The notes beneath the pieces were generated by a model. That model was not told the origin of the DNA. It worked only from the letters and a program-made list of their open reading frames with translations, and searched no databases. Shown here in pieces: positions 9,859 through 22,303 of a stretch of DNA of 64,000 bases (the first letter of the stretch is position 1; the number at the start of each line of letters is the position of its first letter). The stretch is taken from NCBI RefSeq assembly GCF_004522095.1, contig NZ_SPUI01000002.1, positions 248,001-312,000 of the forward strand, read 5' to 3'. The DNA comes from Nocardioides sp. 503. GTDB taxonomy: Bacteria > Actinomycetota > Actinomycetes > Propionibacteriales > Nocardioidaceae. The translations under genes were made by a program, and so were the position numbers.

Positions 9859-10514
9859 GATTCTTCTTTCTGGACGGGCACGGACTGCACGCCGCAGGTG
9901 GCGGCGGGCAGGATGATCTGGTCGATGACGCGGGTGACGAGGTCGGCGTCGGGGATCTCGCCGAGCATGAAGAGGCGCTGCAGCACGATCCCGGGGATGG
10001 CCGGGGCGAAGAGGTCGATGTCGAGATCGGCGCTGATCTCGCCACGGGCCTGGGCCCGCTCGTAGACGACGCGACTGAGCGCCGCCTTGGGTCCGATGAA
10101 GTCGCTGCGGAACTTCTCCGCGAACTGCGCGTCACGGCTGATCGCGGTCAGCACGCTGGCGAAGATCGAGATCTGCCGGGGGTCGGTGACGCCCCCCATG
10201 CCGCAGAACGACGCCACGAGGTCGTCGCGCAGGTTGCCGGTGTCGGGCGTGGAGAACTCCTCCTTCATCGACACCAGGGCGTCGATGACGAGGCTCGCCT
10301 TGTCGTTCCACCGGCGGTAGAGGGTCGCCTTGGACGCCCGCGCACGGGTGGCCACGGCGTCCATGGTGAGGCGGTCGTAGCCGACCTCGGCGAGCGCCTC
10401 GAGCGCCGCGTCGAGGATCTGCTGCTCGCGGTCGCCCTCGACACGGGGTCGCTGGTGGGTGGCCCCGGTGTCGCTCGTGAGACTGGTGCTGGTGTCGTGA
10501 TCGGTGCTGGTCAT
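9855..10514 (-). CDS. TetR/AcrR family transcriptional regulator
   Basis: Encodes 219 residues. An N-terminal helix-turn-helix lies at about 30-75 (LTMDAVATRARASKATLYRR), followed by a ligand-binding domain with the AcrR-type C-terminal helices. The start ATG at 10514 has a strong GAGGGGAGG ribosome site just upstream. It is cotranscribed with the DHA2 exporter and probably represses the pair until its ligand, likely a pump substrate, binds. A matching palindrome lies 43 bases upstream of the start. Confidence 0.92.
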   Translation of the reverse strand: MTSTDHDTSTSLTSDTGATHQRPRVEGDREQQILDAALEALAEVGYDRLTMDAVATRARASKATLYRRWNDKASLVIDALVSMKEEFSTPDTGNLRDDLVASFCGMGGVTDPRQISIFASVLTAISRDAQFAEKFRSDFIGPKAALSRVVYERAQARGEISADLDIDLFAPAIPGIVLQRLFMLGEIPDADLVTRVIDQIILPAATCGVQSVPVQKEES

Positions 10515-10553
10515 GGGGCCCTCCCCTCGAATGTGACGACCGTTACTGGATGA

Positions 10554-12905
<2,352 letters not shown>

Positions 12906-12939
12906 CGCGCCGGCCGGACGGCCACCCTAGGATTGACCC

Positions 12940-13239
12940 ATGCCTGAAATCTCCAGGGACGAGGTGGCCCACCTCGCCGACCTCGCCCGGATCGACCTCG
13001 ACGACGCCGAGCTCGACCACCTCGCCCCGCAGCTGTCGGTCATCCTCGAGTCGGTGGCCTCGATCAGCGGGGTCGCGGGCGACGACGTACCGCCCACCTC
13101 GCACCCGATGCCGCTGACCAACGTCTTCCGCGAGGACGTCGTCACGCCGAGCCTCACCGCCGAGCAGGCGCTGTCCGGCGCCCCGGCCAGCGACCAGCAG
13201 CGTTTCATGGTCCCGCGCATCCTGGGGGACGAGCAGTGA
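12940..13239 (+). CDS. gatC: Asp-tRNA(Asn)/Glu-tRNA(Gln) amidotransferase subunit C
   Basis: Encodes 99 residues, typical for GatC. It begins [17 protein letters not shown] and contains the extended [17 protein letters not shown] linker that wraps GatA. GatC stabilises the GatA-GatB complex. TAGGAT (12928-12933) is 6 bases before the ATG, so the gatCAB operon seems to start with a leaderless mRNA. The gene overlaps gatA by GTGA. Confidence 0.95.
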   Translation: MPEISRDEVAHLADLARIDLDDAELDHLAPQLSVILESVASISGVAGDDVPPTSHPMPLTNVFREDVVTPSLTAEQALSGAPASDQQRFMVPRILGDEQ

Positions 13240-14765
13240 GCGCCGGAGCCGACCTGACCCGCAGGACCGCCGCCCAGCTGGCCGACGCGCTGGCCGCGGG
13301 GGAGACCACCTCGGTGGAGGTCACCCAGGCCCACCTCGACCGCATCGGCACGGTCGACGGTGCCGTCCACGCGTTCCTCCACGTCGACGCCGAGGGAGCC
13401 CTCGCCCAGGCGGCCGAGTCAGACGCCCGTCGCGCCGCGGGCCGCCCCGCCGGCGCCCTCGACGGGGTCCCGATCGCGGTCAAGGACGTCCTCGCCACCG
13501 AGGGGCTGCCGACCACCTGCGGCTCCAAGATCCTCGAGGGCTGGGTCCCGCCCTACGACGCCACGGTGGTGAGCCGGCTGCGCGCCGCCGGGCTGCCGAT
13601 CCTGGGCAAGACCAACATGGACGAGTTCGCGATGGGCTCCTCCACCGAGCACTCCGCCTACGGCCCGACCCACAACCCCTGGGACCTCGACCGGATCCCC
13701 GGCGGCTCCGGTGGCGGCTCGGCCGCCGCCGTCGCCGCCTTCGAGGCGCCGTTGGCGCTCGGCACCGACACCGGCGGCTCGATCCGCCAGCCCGGCGCCG
13801 TCACGGGCACCGTCGGCGTGAAGCCGACCTACGGCTCGGTCTCGCGCTACGGGCTGGTCGCGCTGGCCAACTCGCTCGACCAGGTCGGTCCGGTCACGCG
13901 CACGGTGATGGACGCCGCGCTGCTGCACGAGGTCATCGGCGGGCACGACCCGCGCGACTCGACGTCGATCACCCAGTCGGTCCCCGACCTCACCGACGCG
14001 GTCCGCCGCGGCGCGACTGGCGACCTGACCGGCGTACGCATCGGCGTGGTGAAGGAGCTCGGCGGCGACGGCTACCAGGACGGCGTGCAGGCGCGCTTCG
14101 CCGAGGCCGTCGACCTGATGGTCGCCAACGGCGCCGAGGTGGTCGAGGTGTCCTGCCCGACCTTCGTGCACGCGCTGGCCACTTACTACCTGATCCTGCC
14201 GGCCGAGGCGTCGAGCAACCTCGCGAAGTTCGACGCGATGCGCTACGGCCTGCGGGTGCTGCCCGAGGGCATCGACAGCCCGAGCGCGGAGGACGTCATG
14301 CGCGCCACCCGCGACGCCGGCTTCGGCGACGAGGTCAAGCGCCGGATCATCCTCGGCACCTACGCGCTGTCCAGCGGCTACTACGACGCCTACTACGGGC
14401 AGGCGCAGAAGGTCCGCACGCTGATCTCACGCGACTTCGACGCGGCCTTCCAGCAGGCCGACGTGCTGGTCTCGCCGACGGCGCCGACCACGGCGTTCAA
14501 GCTGGGGGAGAAGCTCGACGACCCGATCGCGATGTACCTCAACGACCTCGCGACCATTCCCGCCAACCTCTCCGGCGTGCCCGGCATCTCGGTGCCCGGA
14601 GGCCTCGCCGAGGAGGACGGCCTGCCGATGGGCGTGCAGATCCTCGCCCCGACGATGGCCGACGACCGCGTCTACCGCGTCGGCGCGGCGCTCGAGACGC
14701 TGCTCGCCGACCAGTGGGGCGGCCCGCTGCTCGACCGCGCCCCCGCCCTGAACGGAGCATCCTGA
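13236..14765 (+). CDS. gatA: Asp-tRNA(Asn)/Glu-tRNA(Gln) amidotransferase subunit A
   Basis: Encodes 509 residues with the amidase signature. The catalytic lysine lies in IAVKDVLAT, the cis-Ser and nucleophile Ser in [13 protein letters not shown] and [14 protein letters not shown]. It releases ammonia from glutamine and channels it to GatB for amidation of mischarged tRNA. GTG 13236 overlaps the gatC stop. The stop forms TGATG with the gatB start, so the three subunits are translationally coupled. Confidence 0.96.
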   Translation: MSAGADLTRRTAAQLADALAAGETTSVEVTQAHLDRIGTVDGAVHAFLHVDAEGALAQAAESDARRAAGRPAGALDGVPIAVKDVLATEGLPTTCGSKILEGWVPPYDATVVSRLRAAGLPILGKTNMDEFAMGSSTEHSAYGPTHNPWDLDRIPGGSGGGSAAAVAAFEAPLALGTDTGGSIRQPGAVTGTVGVKPTYGSVSRYGLVALANSLDQVGPVTRTVMDAALLHEVIGGHDPRDSTSITQSVPDLTDAVRRGATGDLTGVRIGVVKELGGDGYQDGVQARFAEAVDLMVANGAEVVEVSCPTFVHALATYYLILPAEASSNLAKFDAMRYGLRVLPEGIDSPSAEDVMRATRDAGFGDEVKRRIILGTYALSSGYYDAYYGQAQKVRTLISRDFDAAFQQADVLVSPTAPTTAFKLGEKLDDPIAMYLNDLATIPANLSGVPGISVPGGLAEEDGLPMGVQILAPTMADDRVYRVGAALETLLADQWGGPLLDRAPALNGAS

Positions 14766-16258
14766 TGACCGACACCCTCGTCCCGTGGGACGACGTCCTG
14801 GCGGCGTACGACCCCGCGCTCGGCCTGGAGGTCCACGTCGAGCTCAACACCCACACCAAGATGTTCTGCGGCTGCCCGGCGGTCTTCGGCGGTGAGCCGA
14901 ACACCCAGGTGTGCCCGACCTGCCTCGGCCTGCCCGGCGCGATGCCGGTCGTCAACGGCAAGGCGGTGGAGTCGGCGATCCGCATCGGCCTCGCGCTCAA
15001 CTGCGAGATCGCCGAGTGGTGCCGCTTCGCGCGGAAGAACTACTTCTACCCGGACATGCCGAAGAACTTCCAGACCTCCCAGTACGACGAGCCGATCTGC
15101 TTCGAGGGCTGGATCGACGTCGAGGTGGAGGGTGAGACCTTCCGCGTGGAGATCGAGCGCGCCCACATGGAGGAGGACACCGGCAAGTCGCTGCACGTCG
15201 GCGGCGCCACCGGTCGCATCCACGGCGCCGACTACTCGCTGGTCGACTACAACCGCGCCGGCATCCCGCTCATCGAGATCGTCACCAAGCCGATCATGGG
15301 CGCGGGCGCCAAGGCCCCGGCCGTCGCGCGCGCCTACGTCAGCCAGCTGCGCGACCTGATCCTGGCGCTCGGAGTGTCCGAGGCCCGCATGGACCAGGGC
15401 AACCTGCGCGCCGACGTCAACCTGTCGCTCGCGCCCAAGGGCACCGGTGGCCTCGGCACCCGCACGGAGACCAAGAACGTCAACTCCTTCCGCTCGGTCG
15501 AGCGGGCGGTGCGCTACGAGATGCAGCGCCACGCGGCGGTGCTCGACGCCGGCGGGGCGATCTTCCAGGAGACGCGCCACTGGCACGAGGACACCGGCGT
15601 GACCACCGCCGGTCGCGCCAAGTCCGACGCCGACGACTACCGCTACTTCCCCGAGCCCGACCTGGTGCCGGTCGCGCCGAGCCGCGAGTGGGTCGAGGAG
15701 CTGCGCGGGACCCTGCCGGAGAACCCGGTCGAGCGCCGGGCCCGACTCCAGTCCGACTGGGGCTACACCGACCTCGAGATGCGCGACGTCGTCGCCTCGG
15801 GCGTGCTCGTGCCGATCGAGGAGACCGTCGCCGCCGGCGCCTCCCCGCAGGCCGCCCGCAAGTGGTGGAGCTCCGAGCTGGCCCGCCGCGCCAACGACGC
15901 GGGCGTCGACGTCGTCGACCTCGGCGTCAGCCCCGCGCAGGTCGCGGCCGTCCAGGCGCTGGTCGACGCCGGCACGGTCAACGACAAGCTGGCCCGTCAG
16001 GTCTTCGACGGCCTCATCGCCGGCGAGGGCACGCCCGAGGAGATCGTCGCCGCCCGTGGGCTCGCGGTGGTCTCCGACGACGGCGCGCTCGGTGCCGCGG
16101 TCGACGCCGCCATCGCCGCCAACCCCGACGTGGCCGACAAGATCCGCGACGGCAAGGTCGCCGCGGCCGGCGCCCTCATCGGTGCGGTCATGAAGGAGAT
16201 GCGCGGCCAGGCCGACGCCGCCCGCGTGCGGGAGCTGGTGCTCGAGAAGCTCACCTGA
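14765..16258 (+). CDS. gatB: Asp-tRNA(Asn)/Glu-tRNA(Gln) amidotransferase subunit B
   Basis: Encodes 497 residues. The GatB kinase-like domain begins [10 protein letters not shown], has zinc-type cysteines in FCGC and CPTCLGLPG, and continues through RADVNLS and [14 protein letters not shown] helical linker and the C-terminal YqeY/tail domain (about 340-497) bind the mischarged tRNA. With GatC and GatA it completes transamidation. An in-frame upstream ATG at 14714 is rejected because it overlaps gatA and precedes family homology. Confidence 0.96.
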   Translation: MTDTLVPWDDVLAAYDPALGLEVHVELNTHTKMFCGCPAVFGGEPNTQVCPTCLGLPGAMPVVNGKAVESAIRIGLALNCEIAEWCRFARKNYFYPDMPKNFQTSQYDEPICFEGWIDVEVEGETFRVEIERAHMEEDTGKSLHVGGATGRIHGADYSLVDYNRAGIPLIEIVTKPIMGAGAKAPAVARAYVSQLRDLILALGVSEARMDQGNLRADVNLSLAPKGTGGLGTRTETKNVNSFRSVERAVRYEMQRHAAVLDAGGAIFQETRHWHEDTGVTTAGRAKSDADDYRYFPEPDLVPVAPSREWVEELRGTLPENPVERRARLQSDWGYTDLEMRDVVASGVLVPIEETVAAGASPQAARKWWSSELARRANDAGVDVVDLGVSPAQVAAVQALVDAGTVNDKLARQVFDGLIAGEGTPEEIVAARGLAVVSDDGALGAAVDAAIAANPDVADKIRDGKVAAAGALIGAVMKEMRGQADAARVRELVLEKLT

Positions 16259-16300
16259 GGGCCCTTCCCGCCGCCGGCCGACCGCCGTAGCGTGCGCGGG

Positions 16301-17272
16301 GTGACGCCCTCCGAGTCCCCGCTGCTCGACCCGGTGACCCTGGAGATCCTCGAGACGGCGTACCTGCAGCGCTGCGCGAGCGTCGACGAGCTGCGAGGCG
16401 CCCTGCCGGCGCCGCCCGGTGACCTCCAGGCGCGCCTCGAGGCGCTCTACGCGGGCGGCTTCCTCGCCGAGGCGGACGGCCGGCTCGACTACACCTCGCC
16501 CTACACGGCGTTCGTCGCGATCGGCGCGGCCAGGGCCGAGCGGATCGTGGACGAGGCGGTGCGGACGACGGCGCTGATGCAGGCGCTGCCGCGGCTGATC
16601 CGGGCCTGGGACATCAGCGAGGTCGAGGACGGCGGCCGGCACCCGCTGGCGGTCAACATCATCCACGCGGTCTCGGACTCCGGGGACGCCTGGTTCCGCC
16701 ACGCCGCCGCGGAGACGACGTCGCGCCCGTCGATGGTCTTCCCCGAGGAGGGCCCCCTGCTCGCGGCGCTGCGGGCCGGCCACCTGGCCGACCTCCAGGG
16801 CCGGATGGAGGAGGGCCACCTCCGGGTCCTGGTCAACGTCGACCTCCACCCGACCGGTGAGCTGGCGGAGCGCCTCGACGACGTACGCCGGCGGGGGGTG
16901 CAGCTGCGCCGCTCGCGCAACACCCCGAGCTGGCTCTACGTCGACGCCGGCAGCATCGTCGGGGTGCCCATCCTGTGGGGCTCGCCGGCGCCGACGCGGC
17001 TGCTGGCGGTGCGGACCCCACCCGTCGTGGCCGCGGTCGCCCTGGTCTTCGACGAGCTCTGGCACGCCGCGGACCGCTGGGAGGAGTCGGAGTCGCCGTG
17101 GGTGCCGATCCTCGGCCTCATGGGCCAGGGGCTCACCGACGACGCGATCGCGCAGCGGCTCGGGCTGACCGACCGCACGGTGCGCCGCCGGATCGCGGAG
17201 GCCATGGTCGAGCTGGGCGTCACCAGCCGCTTCGCGCTCGGGATGGCGTGGGAGCGGCTCTCGGCGCCCTGA
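16301..17272 (+). CDS. TrmB-like/LuxR-type helix-turn-helix regulator
   Basis: Encodes 323 residues. An N-terminal winged-helix-like segment (about 1-70, LDPVTLEILETAYLQ) is followed by a sensor-like middle region and a C-terminal LuxR-type HTH (about 270-320, DDAIAQRLGLTDRTVRRRIAEA). No receiver domain is present, so it is not a classical response regulator. The ligand and targets are unknown. GTG 16301 is preferred over GTG 16292 because TAGCGT (16288-16293) lies 7 bases before 16301, which implies a leaderless transcript. It is convergent with the acyltransferase gene. Confidence 0.8.
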   Translation: MTPSESPLLDPVTLEILETAYLQRCASVDELRGALPAPPGDLQARLEALYAGGFLAEADGRLDYTSPYTAFVAIGAARAERIVDEAVRTTALMQALPRLIRAWDISEVEDGGRHPLAVNIIHAVSDSGDAWFRHAAAETTSRPSMVFPEEGPLLAALRAGHLADLQGRMEEGHLRVLVNVDLHPTGELAERLDDVRRRGVQLRRSRNTPSWLYVDAGSIVGVPILWGSPAPTRLLAVRTPPVVAAVALVFDELWHAADRWEESESPWVPILGLMGQGLTDDAIAQRLGLTDRTVRRRIAEAMVELGVTSRFALGMAWERLSAP

Positions 17273-17287
17273 GTGCCCGGACCGCGG

Positions 17288-19387
17288 TCAGCCCCGGCCG
17301 AGCCGGCCGTCGGTCGCCTTCGCCAGCTTGCGCGCCAGGGCGGCGGTGGCGGTCTCGGCGTAGGTGTCGGTGATGTGGTCACCGCCGCGGTAGACCAGCA
17401 CGTTGCCGATCACCGCCGCGCAGCGGTCGCGGTCCGGGCACAGCAGCGGCGTCAGGTCGACGACGTGAGCGTCGGGGACCTGCTCGGCCGCCTCGCGCTG
17501 GGTCGGGGCGCCCGAGAGGCGGACGCCGCGCTTCTTGCGGCTGACGCACTGGGTGAGGTCGTCGGAGTGGTCCTGCACGCAGTCGGGGATCGTGCCGTTC
17601 ATCGGCACGGGGGTGTCCAGGATGGGCACGAGCGTGGCGCCCGTGGCCAGCACCCGCTCCCAGTAGCCGACCAGCCCGTCGACCATCGGCTCGTGCCGCT
17701 CATCGGTCGACGACGCGTCGTCGGGAGGCAGGGCGTCGCGGAAGCGCGTGACCGTGAGGACCACGTCGGGGGCCAGCTCCTCCACGGTCTCGATCGCCCA
17801 GGGCGACCAGGCGTCGCAGGAGGGGTTGCGCTGGCCCTCCGCGAGCCGGGTCACGTCGGCGAACGCGCAGCCGTTCTTGGTGACCACGACCAGGCGCCAG
17901 CCCTCCCGCTCGGCGATGGCCCGGACGGGGGCGAACCACTGCGCGGCCTTGGAGTCCCCGACCAGCGCCACCGTGCGGTCGGAGTCGACGTCGCCGAACT
18001 CGCAGACCTGGAAGTCCTCGACGTAGCGGCCCACGACGCAGGGCGCCGAGCCGCGGTAGATCTCGGGGAGGTCGCGGTAGGCCTCGAGGGGCGAGGGCCG
18101 CAGCTTGTCGACGCTCCGGATCGCCGCCCAGTCCGTGTCGGCGTAGCGCGGGTCGCTCAGCGCCACCGCGCCGATCGCCTCGTCGGGGGAGGCCTGCTCC
18201 ACGGTGTCGATGAGCCCGAACGACGCCACCAGGGCCAGGCCGGCGACGGCCGACACCGCCATCGAGGACGCGCCCGCGAGCAGCGCGGGCCGGGGCAGCG
18301 CGAGACGCGGCGCCCGGCGCAGCGGCCCCTCGACGTAGCGGTAGGACAGCCACGCCGGAACCACGGAGGCCGCCACGACGAGCAGTCCGTCCCGCACGCG
18401 CAGCTCGCCCCACAACCCCTCGGCCGCGACCAGGAAAGGCCAGTGCCAGAGGTAGAGCGAGTAGGAGAGGCCGCCGACCCACACGGCCGGTCGCAGGCCG
18501 AGCAGCCGGCCCACGCCCCAGGTCGCCGCGACGCCGCCGCCGGCCAGGATGGCCGCCGCCGTGCCGAGGACCGGCAGCAGCGTGGCCGTGCCCGGCCACC
18601 GCGTCGTCTCGTCGAGGGTGAGGACCGCGTAGGCCACGAGCCCCAGGCCGACCCACCCGAGCACGCCGCGCGCGGCCGCGGGCAGGCGGACCAGCGAGGG
18701 GAGGGCCAGCGCCAGCAGCGCGCCGACGCCCAGCTCCCAGACCCGGGTGGTGGACACGAAGAACGCCAGGCCCGGCTGCTCGGCGGCGTACGACAGGGTG
18801 AAGAGGAACGACGCCAGGGTGACCACGGCGATGCCCACGACCAGGGCGAGGCGCCACCGGGCGCGGAAGAGGCCCACCATCGCGGCGATGAGCAGCGGCC
18901 AGACGACGTAGAACTGCTCCTCGACCGCCAGCGACCAGTAGTGCTGCACGGGCGAGGCGCCGACGTTCTCGGCGAGGTAGTCGACCGCGCGCAGGCCGAG
19001 GCGCCAGTTCACGACGTAGCCGGCCGCCGCCACGATGTCGCCGCCGAACTCCTTGCGGTTGTTGACCGGCAGGCACACCAGCGCCACGAGCGCGCTGAAC
19101 ACCAGGACCAGGGTGCTGGCCGGAAGCAGGCGCCGCGCCCTCCGGGCCCAGAAGCCGGCCAGGCTGAGCCGGCCCGTGCGCTCCACCTCACGCACCATGA
19201 GCGAGGTGATGAGGAAGCCCGAGATGACGAAGAAGACGTCGACGCCCACGAAGCCGCCGGGCACCCACGCGAGATCGGCGTGGTAGATCAGCACCGATAG
19301 CACCGCCACCGCGCGCAGGCCCTCGATGTCGGGGCGGAAGCCGGTGCGCGCGCCGGGGGGCACGGCATCACCAGTCGCGGCAGTCAC
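17288..19387 (-). CDS. OafA/YrhL-type acyltransferase with C-terminal SGNH domain
   Basis: Encodes 699 residues. The N-terminal acyltransferase-3 membrane domain (about 15-370) begins FRPDIEGLRAVAVLSVLIYH and has GGFVGVDVFFVISGFLI and the WSLAVEEQFY motif. An extracytoplasmic SGNH-like domain (about 430-690) has VALVGDSKAAQW and a C-terminal GGDHIT block. Such proteins O-acetylate surface polysaccharide or other envelope glycans. The start chosen is GTG 19387, 8 bases after TAGCCT (complement 19396-19401); an in-frame ATG at 19426 would add 13 Pro/Ala-rich residues and would lie upstream of that -10 box. Confidence 0.88.
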   Translation of the reverse strand: MTAATGDAVPPGARTGFRPDIEGLRAVAVLSVLIYHADLAWVPGGFVGVDVFFVISGFLITSLMVREVERTGRLSLAGFWARRARRLLPASTLVLVFSALVALVCLPVNNRKEFGGDIVAAAGYVVNWRLGLRAVDYLAENVGASPVQHYWSLAVEEQFYVVWPLLIAAMVGLFRARWRLALVVGIAVVTLASFLFTLSYAAEQPGLAFFVSTTRVWELGVGALLALALPSLVRLPAAARGVLGWVGLGLVAYAVLTLDETTRWPGTATLLPVLGTAAAILAGGGVAATWGVGRLLGLRPAVWVGGLSYSLYLWHWPFLVAAEGLWGELRVRDGLLVVAASVVPAWLSYRYVEGPLRRAPRLALPRPALLAGASSMAVSAVAGLALVASFGLIDTVEQASPDEAIGAVALSDPRYADTDWAAIRSVDKLRPSPLEAYRDLPEIYRGSAPCVVGRYVEDFQVCEFGDVDSDRTVALVGDSKAAQWFAPVRAIAEREGWRLVVVTKNGCAFADVTRLAEGQRNPSCDAWSPWAIETVEELAPDVVLTVTRFRDALPPDDASSTDERHEPMVDGLVGYWERVLATGATLVPILDTPVPMNGTIPDCVQDHSDDLTQCVSRKKRGVRLSGAPTQREAAEQVPDAHVVDLTPLLCPDRDRCAAVIGNVLVYRGGDHITDTYAETATAALARKLAKATDGRLGRG

Positions 19388-19502
19388 GACGCGCAAGGCT
19401 AGTGCGGGGTCCGGGGGATCGGGCAATCACGCGCCGGTGGCCCGCCCGGGGCCGGGACGCCGCGAAGACGGCGGGAGGGCGCGTCGTTGGTAGGGTGCCG
19501 CC

Positions 19503-19680
19503 CGGACACTCATCACGCCCACACCAGGGGAAGCCGGTCCGAGTCCGGCGCTGACCCGCAACCGTAGGCACCACGGTCTCTCGAGACCGGGGTGCGAGCC
19601 GGAGCACCTGGGGTGACGCGTCCTGATCACTCGCTGTCGCGGACCAGCAGCGGTGGCGCCCCCCGGGCAAACGGCTCGGA
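19503..19680 (+). promoter_or_regulatory. Cobalamin riboswitch
   Basis: The conserved core of the adenosylcobalamin riboswitch class is visible: AGGGGAAGCCGG (about 19525-19536), AGTCCGGCGCTGACC, then CCGCAACCGTAGG (19556-19568), and a GAGCCGG segment near 19596-19602. A TAGGGT -10 box (19491-19496) puts the transcript start near 19503. The aptamer occupies most of the 324-base gap before the first B12-operon gene. The 3' boundary is approximate. High cobalamin should switch expression off. Confidence 0.9.
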
Positions 19681-19683
19681 CGC

Positions 19684-19706
19684 CTCCGCTGCGTGCAGCG
19701 GAGAGG
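19684..19706 (+). promoter_or_regulatory. Ribosome-site-sequestering hairpin of the riboswitch
   Basis: CTCCGCTGC (19684-19692) pairs perfectly with GCAGCGGAG (19695-19703). The 3' arm overlaps the Shine-Dalgarno GGAGAGGA (19700-19707) for the ATG at 19712. This suggests control of translation initiation rather than transcription termination; no T-run is present. Confidence 0.7.
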
Positions 19707-19711
19707 AACAC

Positions 19712-21355
19712 ATGAACAAGCCCGTCCTCCGACGCGCGGCCGCTCTCCTGGCCACCCCGGCCCTCGCGCTGGCGACCGTCGCCGCACTGCCCTCGGCGCC
19801 GTCGTACGCCGCCGAGCCCGACCCGGCGCCCGTCCAGGCCGGTGCCGCCTGGCTCGCCGAGGTGCCGCCCGCCTACGGCTTCCTGACCGGCAACACGATC
19901 GACCAGCAGCTGGCCCTCGCGTTCGTCGGCGGGTACGACGAGCAGGTCGACGTCATCGGCGCCGGTGTCGCCGACAACCTCACCGCCTACACCGACTACG
20001 CCTACTGCGACGACCCGACCTTCGCCGAGTCGCCGCCCTGCGAGACGACGCCGCTGATCGAGGGCGTCGCGGCCGGCAGCCTCGGCAAGGCGCTCGTCTC
20101 CTTGCAGGCGGCGGAGATCGACGCCACCGACGTCGACGGCGTCGACCTGGTGGCCAAGCTCGAGGGGGTCATCCCCGACGCCGGCCCCCTCACGGGTCGC
20201 GCCGTCTCTCCGCAGACCAGCAACGGTGGGCCGACCGTCAGCGGCTTCACCAACGTCCTCGGACAGGCCTTCGCCGTCCGCGGCCTCGCGGCCGCCTCGA
20301 GCCTCGAGGCGCAGCGGGCCGCGACGTACCTGATCGGCCTCCAGTGCGCCGACGGGTCCTTCATGGAGGACCTGCCCGGCGAGGAGGTCGCCCAGACCTG
20401 CGCGGCCACGACCTTCAGCCGGACGAGCGTGGACGCCACGGCGCTCGCCGTCCTCGCCCTGCGCGGCGTGGACACCTCCCCCGCCCAGACCGCGGTCACC
20501 GCCGCTACCGCCTGGCTGACCTCCGTGCAGCGCGCCGACGGCGGCTTCACCGACGACGGCTCCGCCGGCACGCCCAACGCCAACAGCACCGGCCTGGCCG
20601 GCTGGGCGCTCGGGGTCACCGGCCAGGACCCCGCGGCCGCCAAGGCCGCGACGTGGGTCCGGGCGCACCAGGCCAGCAATGACGGCACCTGCGCGGCCTA
20701 CGCCGCCGGTGACCTGGGCGCCATCGCCCTCAACGACAAGGACCTCGCCGCCGGCGTCGGCGGCATCGGCTCCGAGGCCGCCGGCCGGTGGCAGCGCGCC
20801 ACCGTGCAGGCGCTGCCGGCGCTCACCTACGCGCCCGCCGCCGTGGGCACCCCCGTGGTCACCGGCACCAGCGCCTACGTGCCCGCCGGGTCGGTCCAGA
20901 CCGTGACCGTCCGCAACGTGGCGCCGGGCGACGCCGTCTGCGGCACCCTCGGCACCACCTCGCAGCGCGCGGTCGCGAACGTCGCCGGGGTGGCGACCTT
21001 CCGGGCCACCACGCCGCTGCGCACCGCGGCCACCCCGTTCCGGGTGGTGAACGGGAGCTCGGCCGTGGGCGCGACGACGTTCAGGACCCTGGCCCGCAAG
21101 AAGCTGCCGTTCACGCTGAAGAGCGCGGTCGCGCGCGGCAGGAAGCAGGTCGTCCGAGTCTCCGGGCTCGCCGCGGGTGAGCGCGTCACCATCACCTTCC
21201 GCGGCAAGCGGGTCGCTGCAGGGAAGGCGACCGCCAAGGGCACCTTCGCCAAGCGCTTCACGGTCACCGGCAAGGCCGGCAAGGCCGCCGTCTCGGTGCG
21301 CGGGGAGTTCCCGGCGATCCGGTCCCACACCAAGAAGTTCCGGGTGACCCGCTGA
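19712..21355 (+). CDS. Exported alpha/alpha-barrel protein with prenyltransferase/squalene-oxidase-type repeats, transcobalamin-like
   Basis: Encodes 547 residues. A Sec signal peptide (cleavage near PSYA-AEP, residue 34) is followed by an alpha/alpha-barrel of about 330 residues with repeats such as LQCADGSF and VQRADGGF, and two Ig-like beta segments of about 90 residues each with a basic C-terminus. The first gene under a cobalamin riboswitch, it is followed by a DUF4430-like protein and an ECF transporter. In animals, transcobalamin and intrinsic factor combine the same two folds. I infer that it binds cobalamin or a cobinamide outside the cell. An enzymatic role of the barrel cannot be excluded. 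No membrane anchor is seen, so it may dock on the next protein. Confidence 0.82.
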   Translation: MNKPVLRRAAALLATPALALATVAALPSAPSYAAEPDPAPVQAGAAWLAEVPPAYGFLTGNTIDQQLALAFVGGYDEQVDVIGAGVADNLTAYTDYAYCDDPTFAESPPCETTPLIEGVAAGSLGKALVSLQAAEIDATDVDGVDLVAKLEGVIPDAGPLTGRAVSPQTSNGGPTVSGFTNVLGQAFAVRGLAAASSLEAQRAATYLIGLQCADGSFMEDLPGEEVAQTCAATTFSRTSVDATALAVLALRGVDTSPAQTAVTAATAWLTSVQRADGGFTDDGSAGTPNANSTGLAGWALGVTGQDPAAAKAATWVRAHQASNDGTCAAYAAGDLGAIALNDKDLAAGVGGIGSEAAGRWQRATVQALPALTYAPAAVGTPVVTGTSAYVPAGSVQTVTVRNVAPGDAVCGTLGTTSQRAVANVAGVATFRATTPLRTAATPFRVVNGSSAVGATTFRTLARKKLPFTLKSAVARGRKQVVRVSGLAAGERVTITFRGKRVAAGKATAKGTFAKRFTVTGKAGKAAVSVRGEFPAIRSHTKKFRVTR

Positions 21356-21357
21356 TC

Positions 21358-22293
21358 ATGCTCGCTCCGATGTCTCGTCTCGTCGCTGCGGCCGCCCTGG
21401 CCGCGGCGATGCTGGTGTGGCCCTCCAGCGCGCCGGTCCAGGCGACGGGCTGCTCGAGCGGCAGTGGCGTGAGCGTCGTCGTCGACTTCGCCGGCCTCGG
21501 CGGCGGCGGCGTGCAGTCGGCGTGCGTCGGCGGCTCGGGCGGCGACGCCCGCGAGCTCTTCGGGGCCGCGGGCTTCGCGCTGACCGACGTCGCCACCACC
21601 CCCGGCTTCGTGTGCCGGGTGTCCGGGGTGCCGCAGCGGTCCTGCGCGGACACGCCGCCCGCCAGCTCCTACTGGGGCCTGTGGTGGTCCGACGGGCGCG
21701 GCGGCGGCTGGGTCTACGCCTCCGAGGGCGTGGACTCCCTCACGGTCCCGGCCGGTGGCTACGTCGCCTTCGCCTGGGACGCCGTCGACGGCTCGCCCCA
21801 GCCACGCTTCGACCCGGCCAAGCACGCCGCGGCTCCGTCGCCGTCACCCGCTCCCAGCGCGGGGGGCGCCGGCAACGGCGGATCCGGCACCGGCAACGGC
21901 GCCGGCAACGGCAACGGCGGTCAGTCCTCAGGCAACGGGTCGGGCTCGGGCGGCGGCCAGGGCGGCGGCGCCACGACAGGTCCGAGCGCCTCGGGATCGG
22001 CAGCGCCCTCGGCGTCTCCGAGCGCGTCGTCCACCGCTGCGCCCGGCAAGCCGGGCAAGCCCGGCAAGGCGGACAAGCGCCGCGTGCCCCGCACCACACC
22101 GGCACCTTCGGGCTCGCCCAGCGCGACGCCGACCATCCCGGCGGACGACGGCGAGCTGACGGGCACGGCGCCGACGGCGGCCGAGCCGCAGGACGACGGG
22201 CTGCCGGCGTTCGTGGCACCGGTGCTGATCGGTGGCCTGTTCGCCGTGGCCGGGATCGTGTTCCTGCTGCGGCGGCGGTCCGGCCCCGCGTGA
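21358..22293 (+). CDS. Membrane-anchored DUF4430-like (SCO2322-type) protein
   Basis: Encodes 311 residues: signal peptide (about 1-30), a globular domain of about 125 residues (VVVDFAGLGGGGVQSACV ... YWGLWWSDGRGGGWVYASEG), a long Ser/Pro/Gly-rich linker (about 155-275), and a C-terminal membrane helix before RRRSGPA. The globular part resembles the transcobalamin C-terminal beta domain (DUF4430) and SCO2322-type proteins known from actinobacterial B12 loci; this is from pattern memory, not a search. The linker would place the domain away from the membrane. It starts 3 bases after the barrel gene, so both are expressed together. Confidence 0.78.
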   Translation: MLAPMSRLVAAAALAAAMLVWPSSAPVQATGCSSGSGVSVVVDFAGLGGGGVQSACVGGSGGDARELFGAAGFALTDVATTPGFVCRVSGVPQRSCADTPPASSYWGLWWSDGRGGGWVYASEGVDSLTVPAGGYVAFAWDAVDGSPQPRFDPAKHAAAPSPSPAPSAGGAGNGGSGTGNGAGNGNGGQSSGNGSGSGGGQGGGATTGPSASGSAAPSASPSASSTAAPGKPGKPGKADKRRVPRTTPAPSGSPSATPTIPADDGELTGTAPTAAEPQDDGLPAFVAPVLIGGLFAVAGIVFLLRRRSGPA

Positions 22294-22303
22294 CCGACCC
22301 GGC

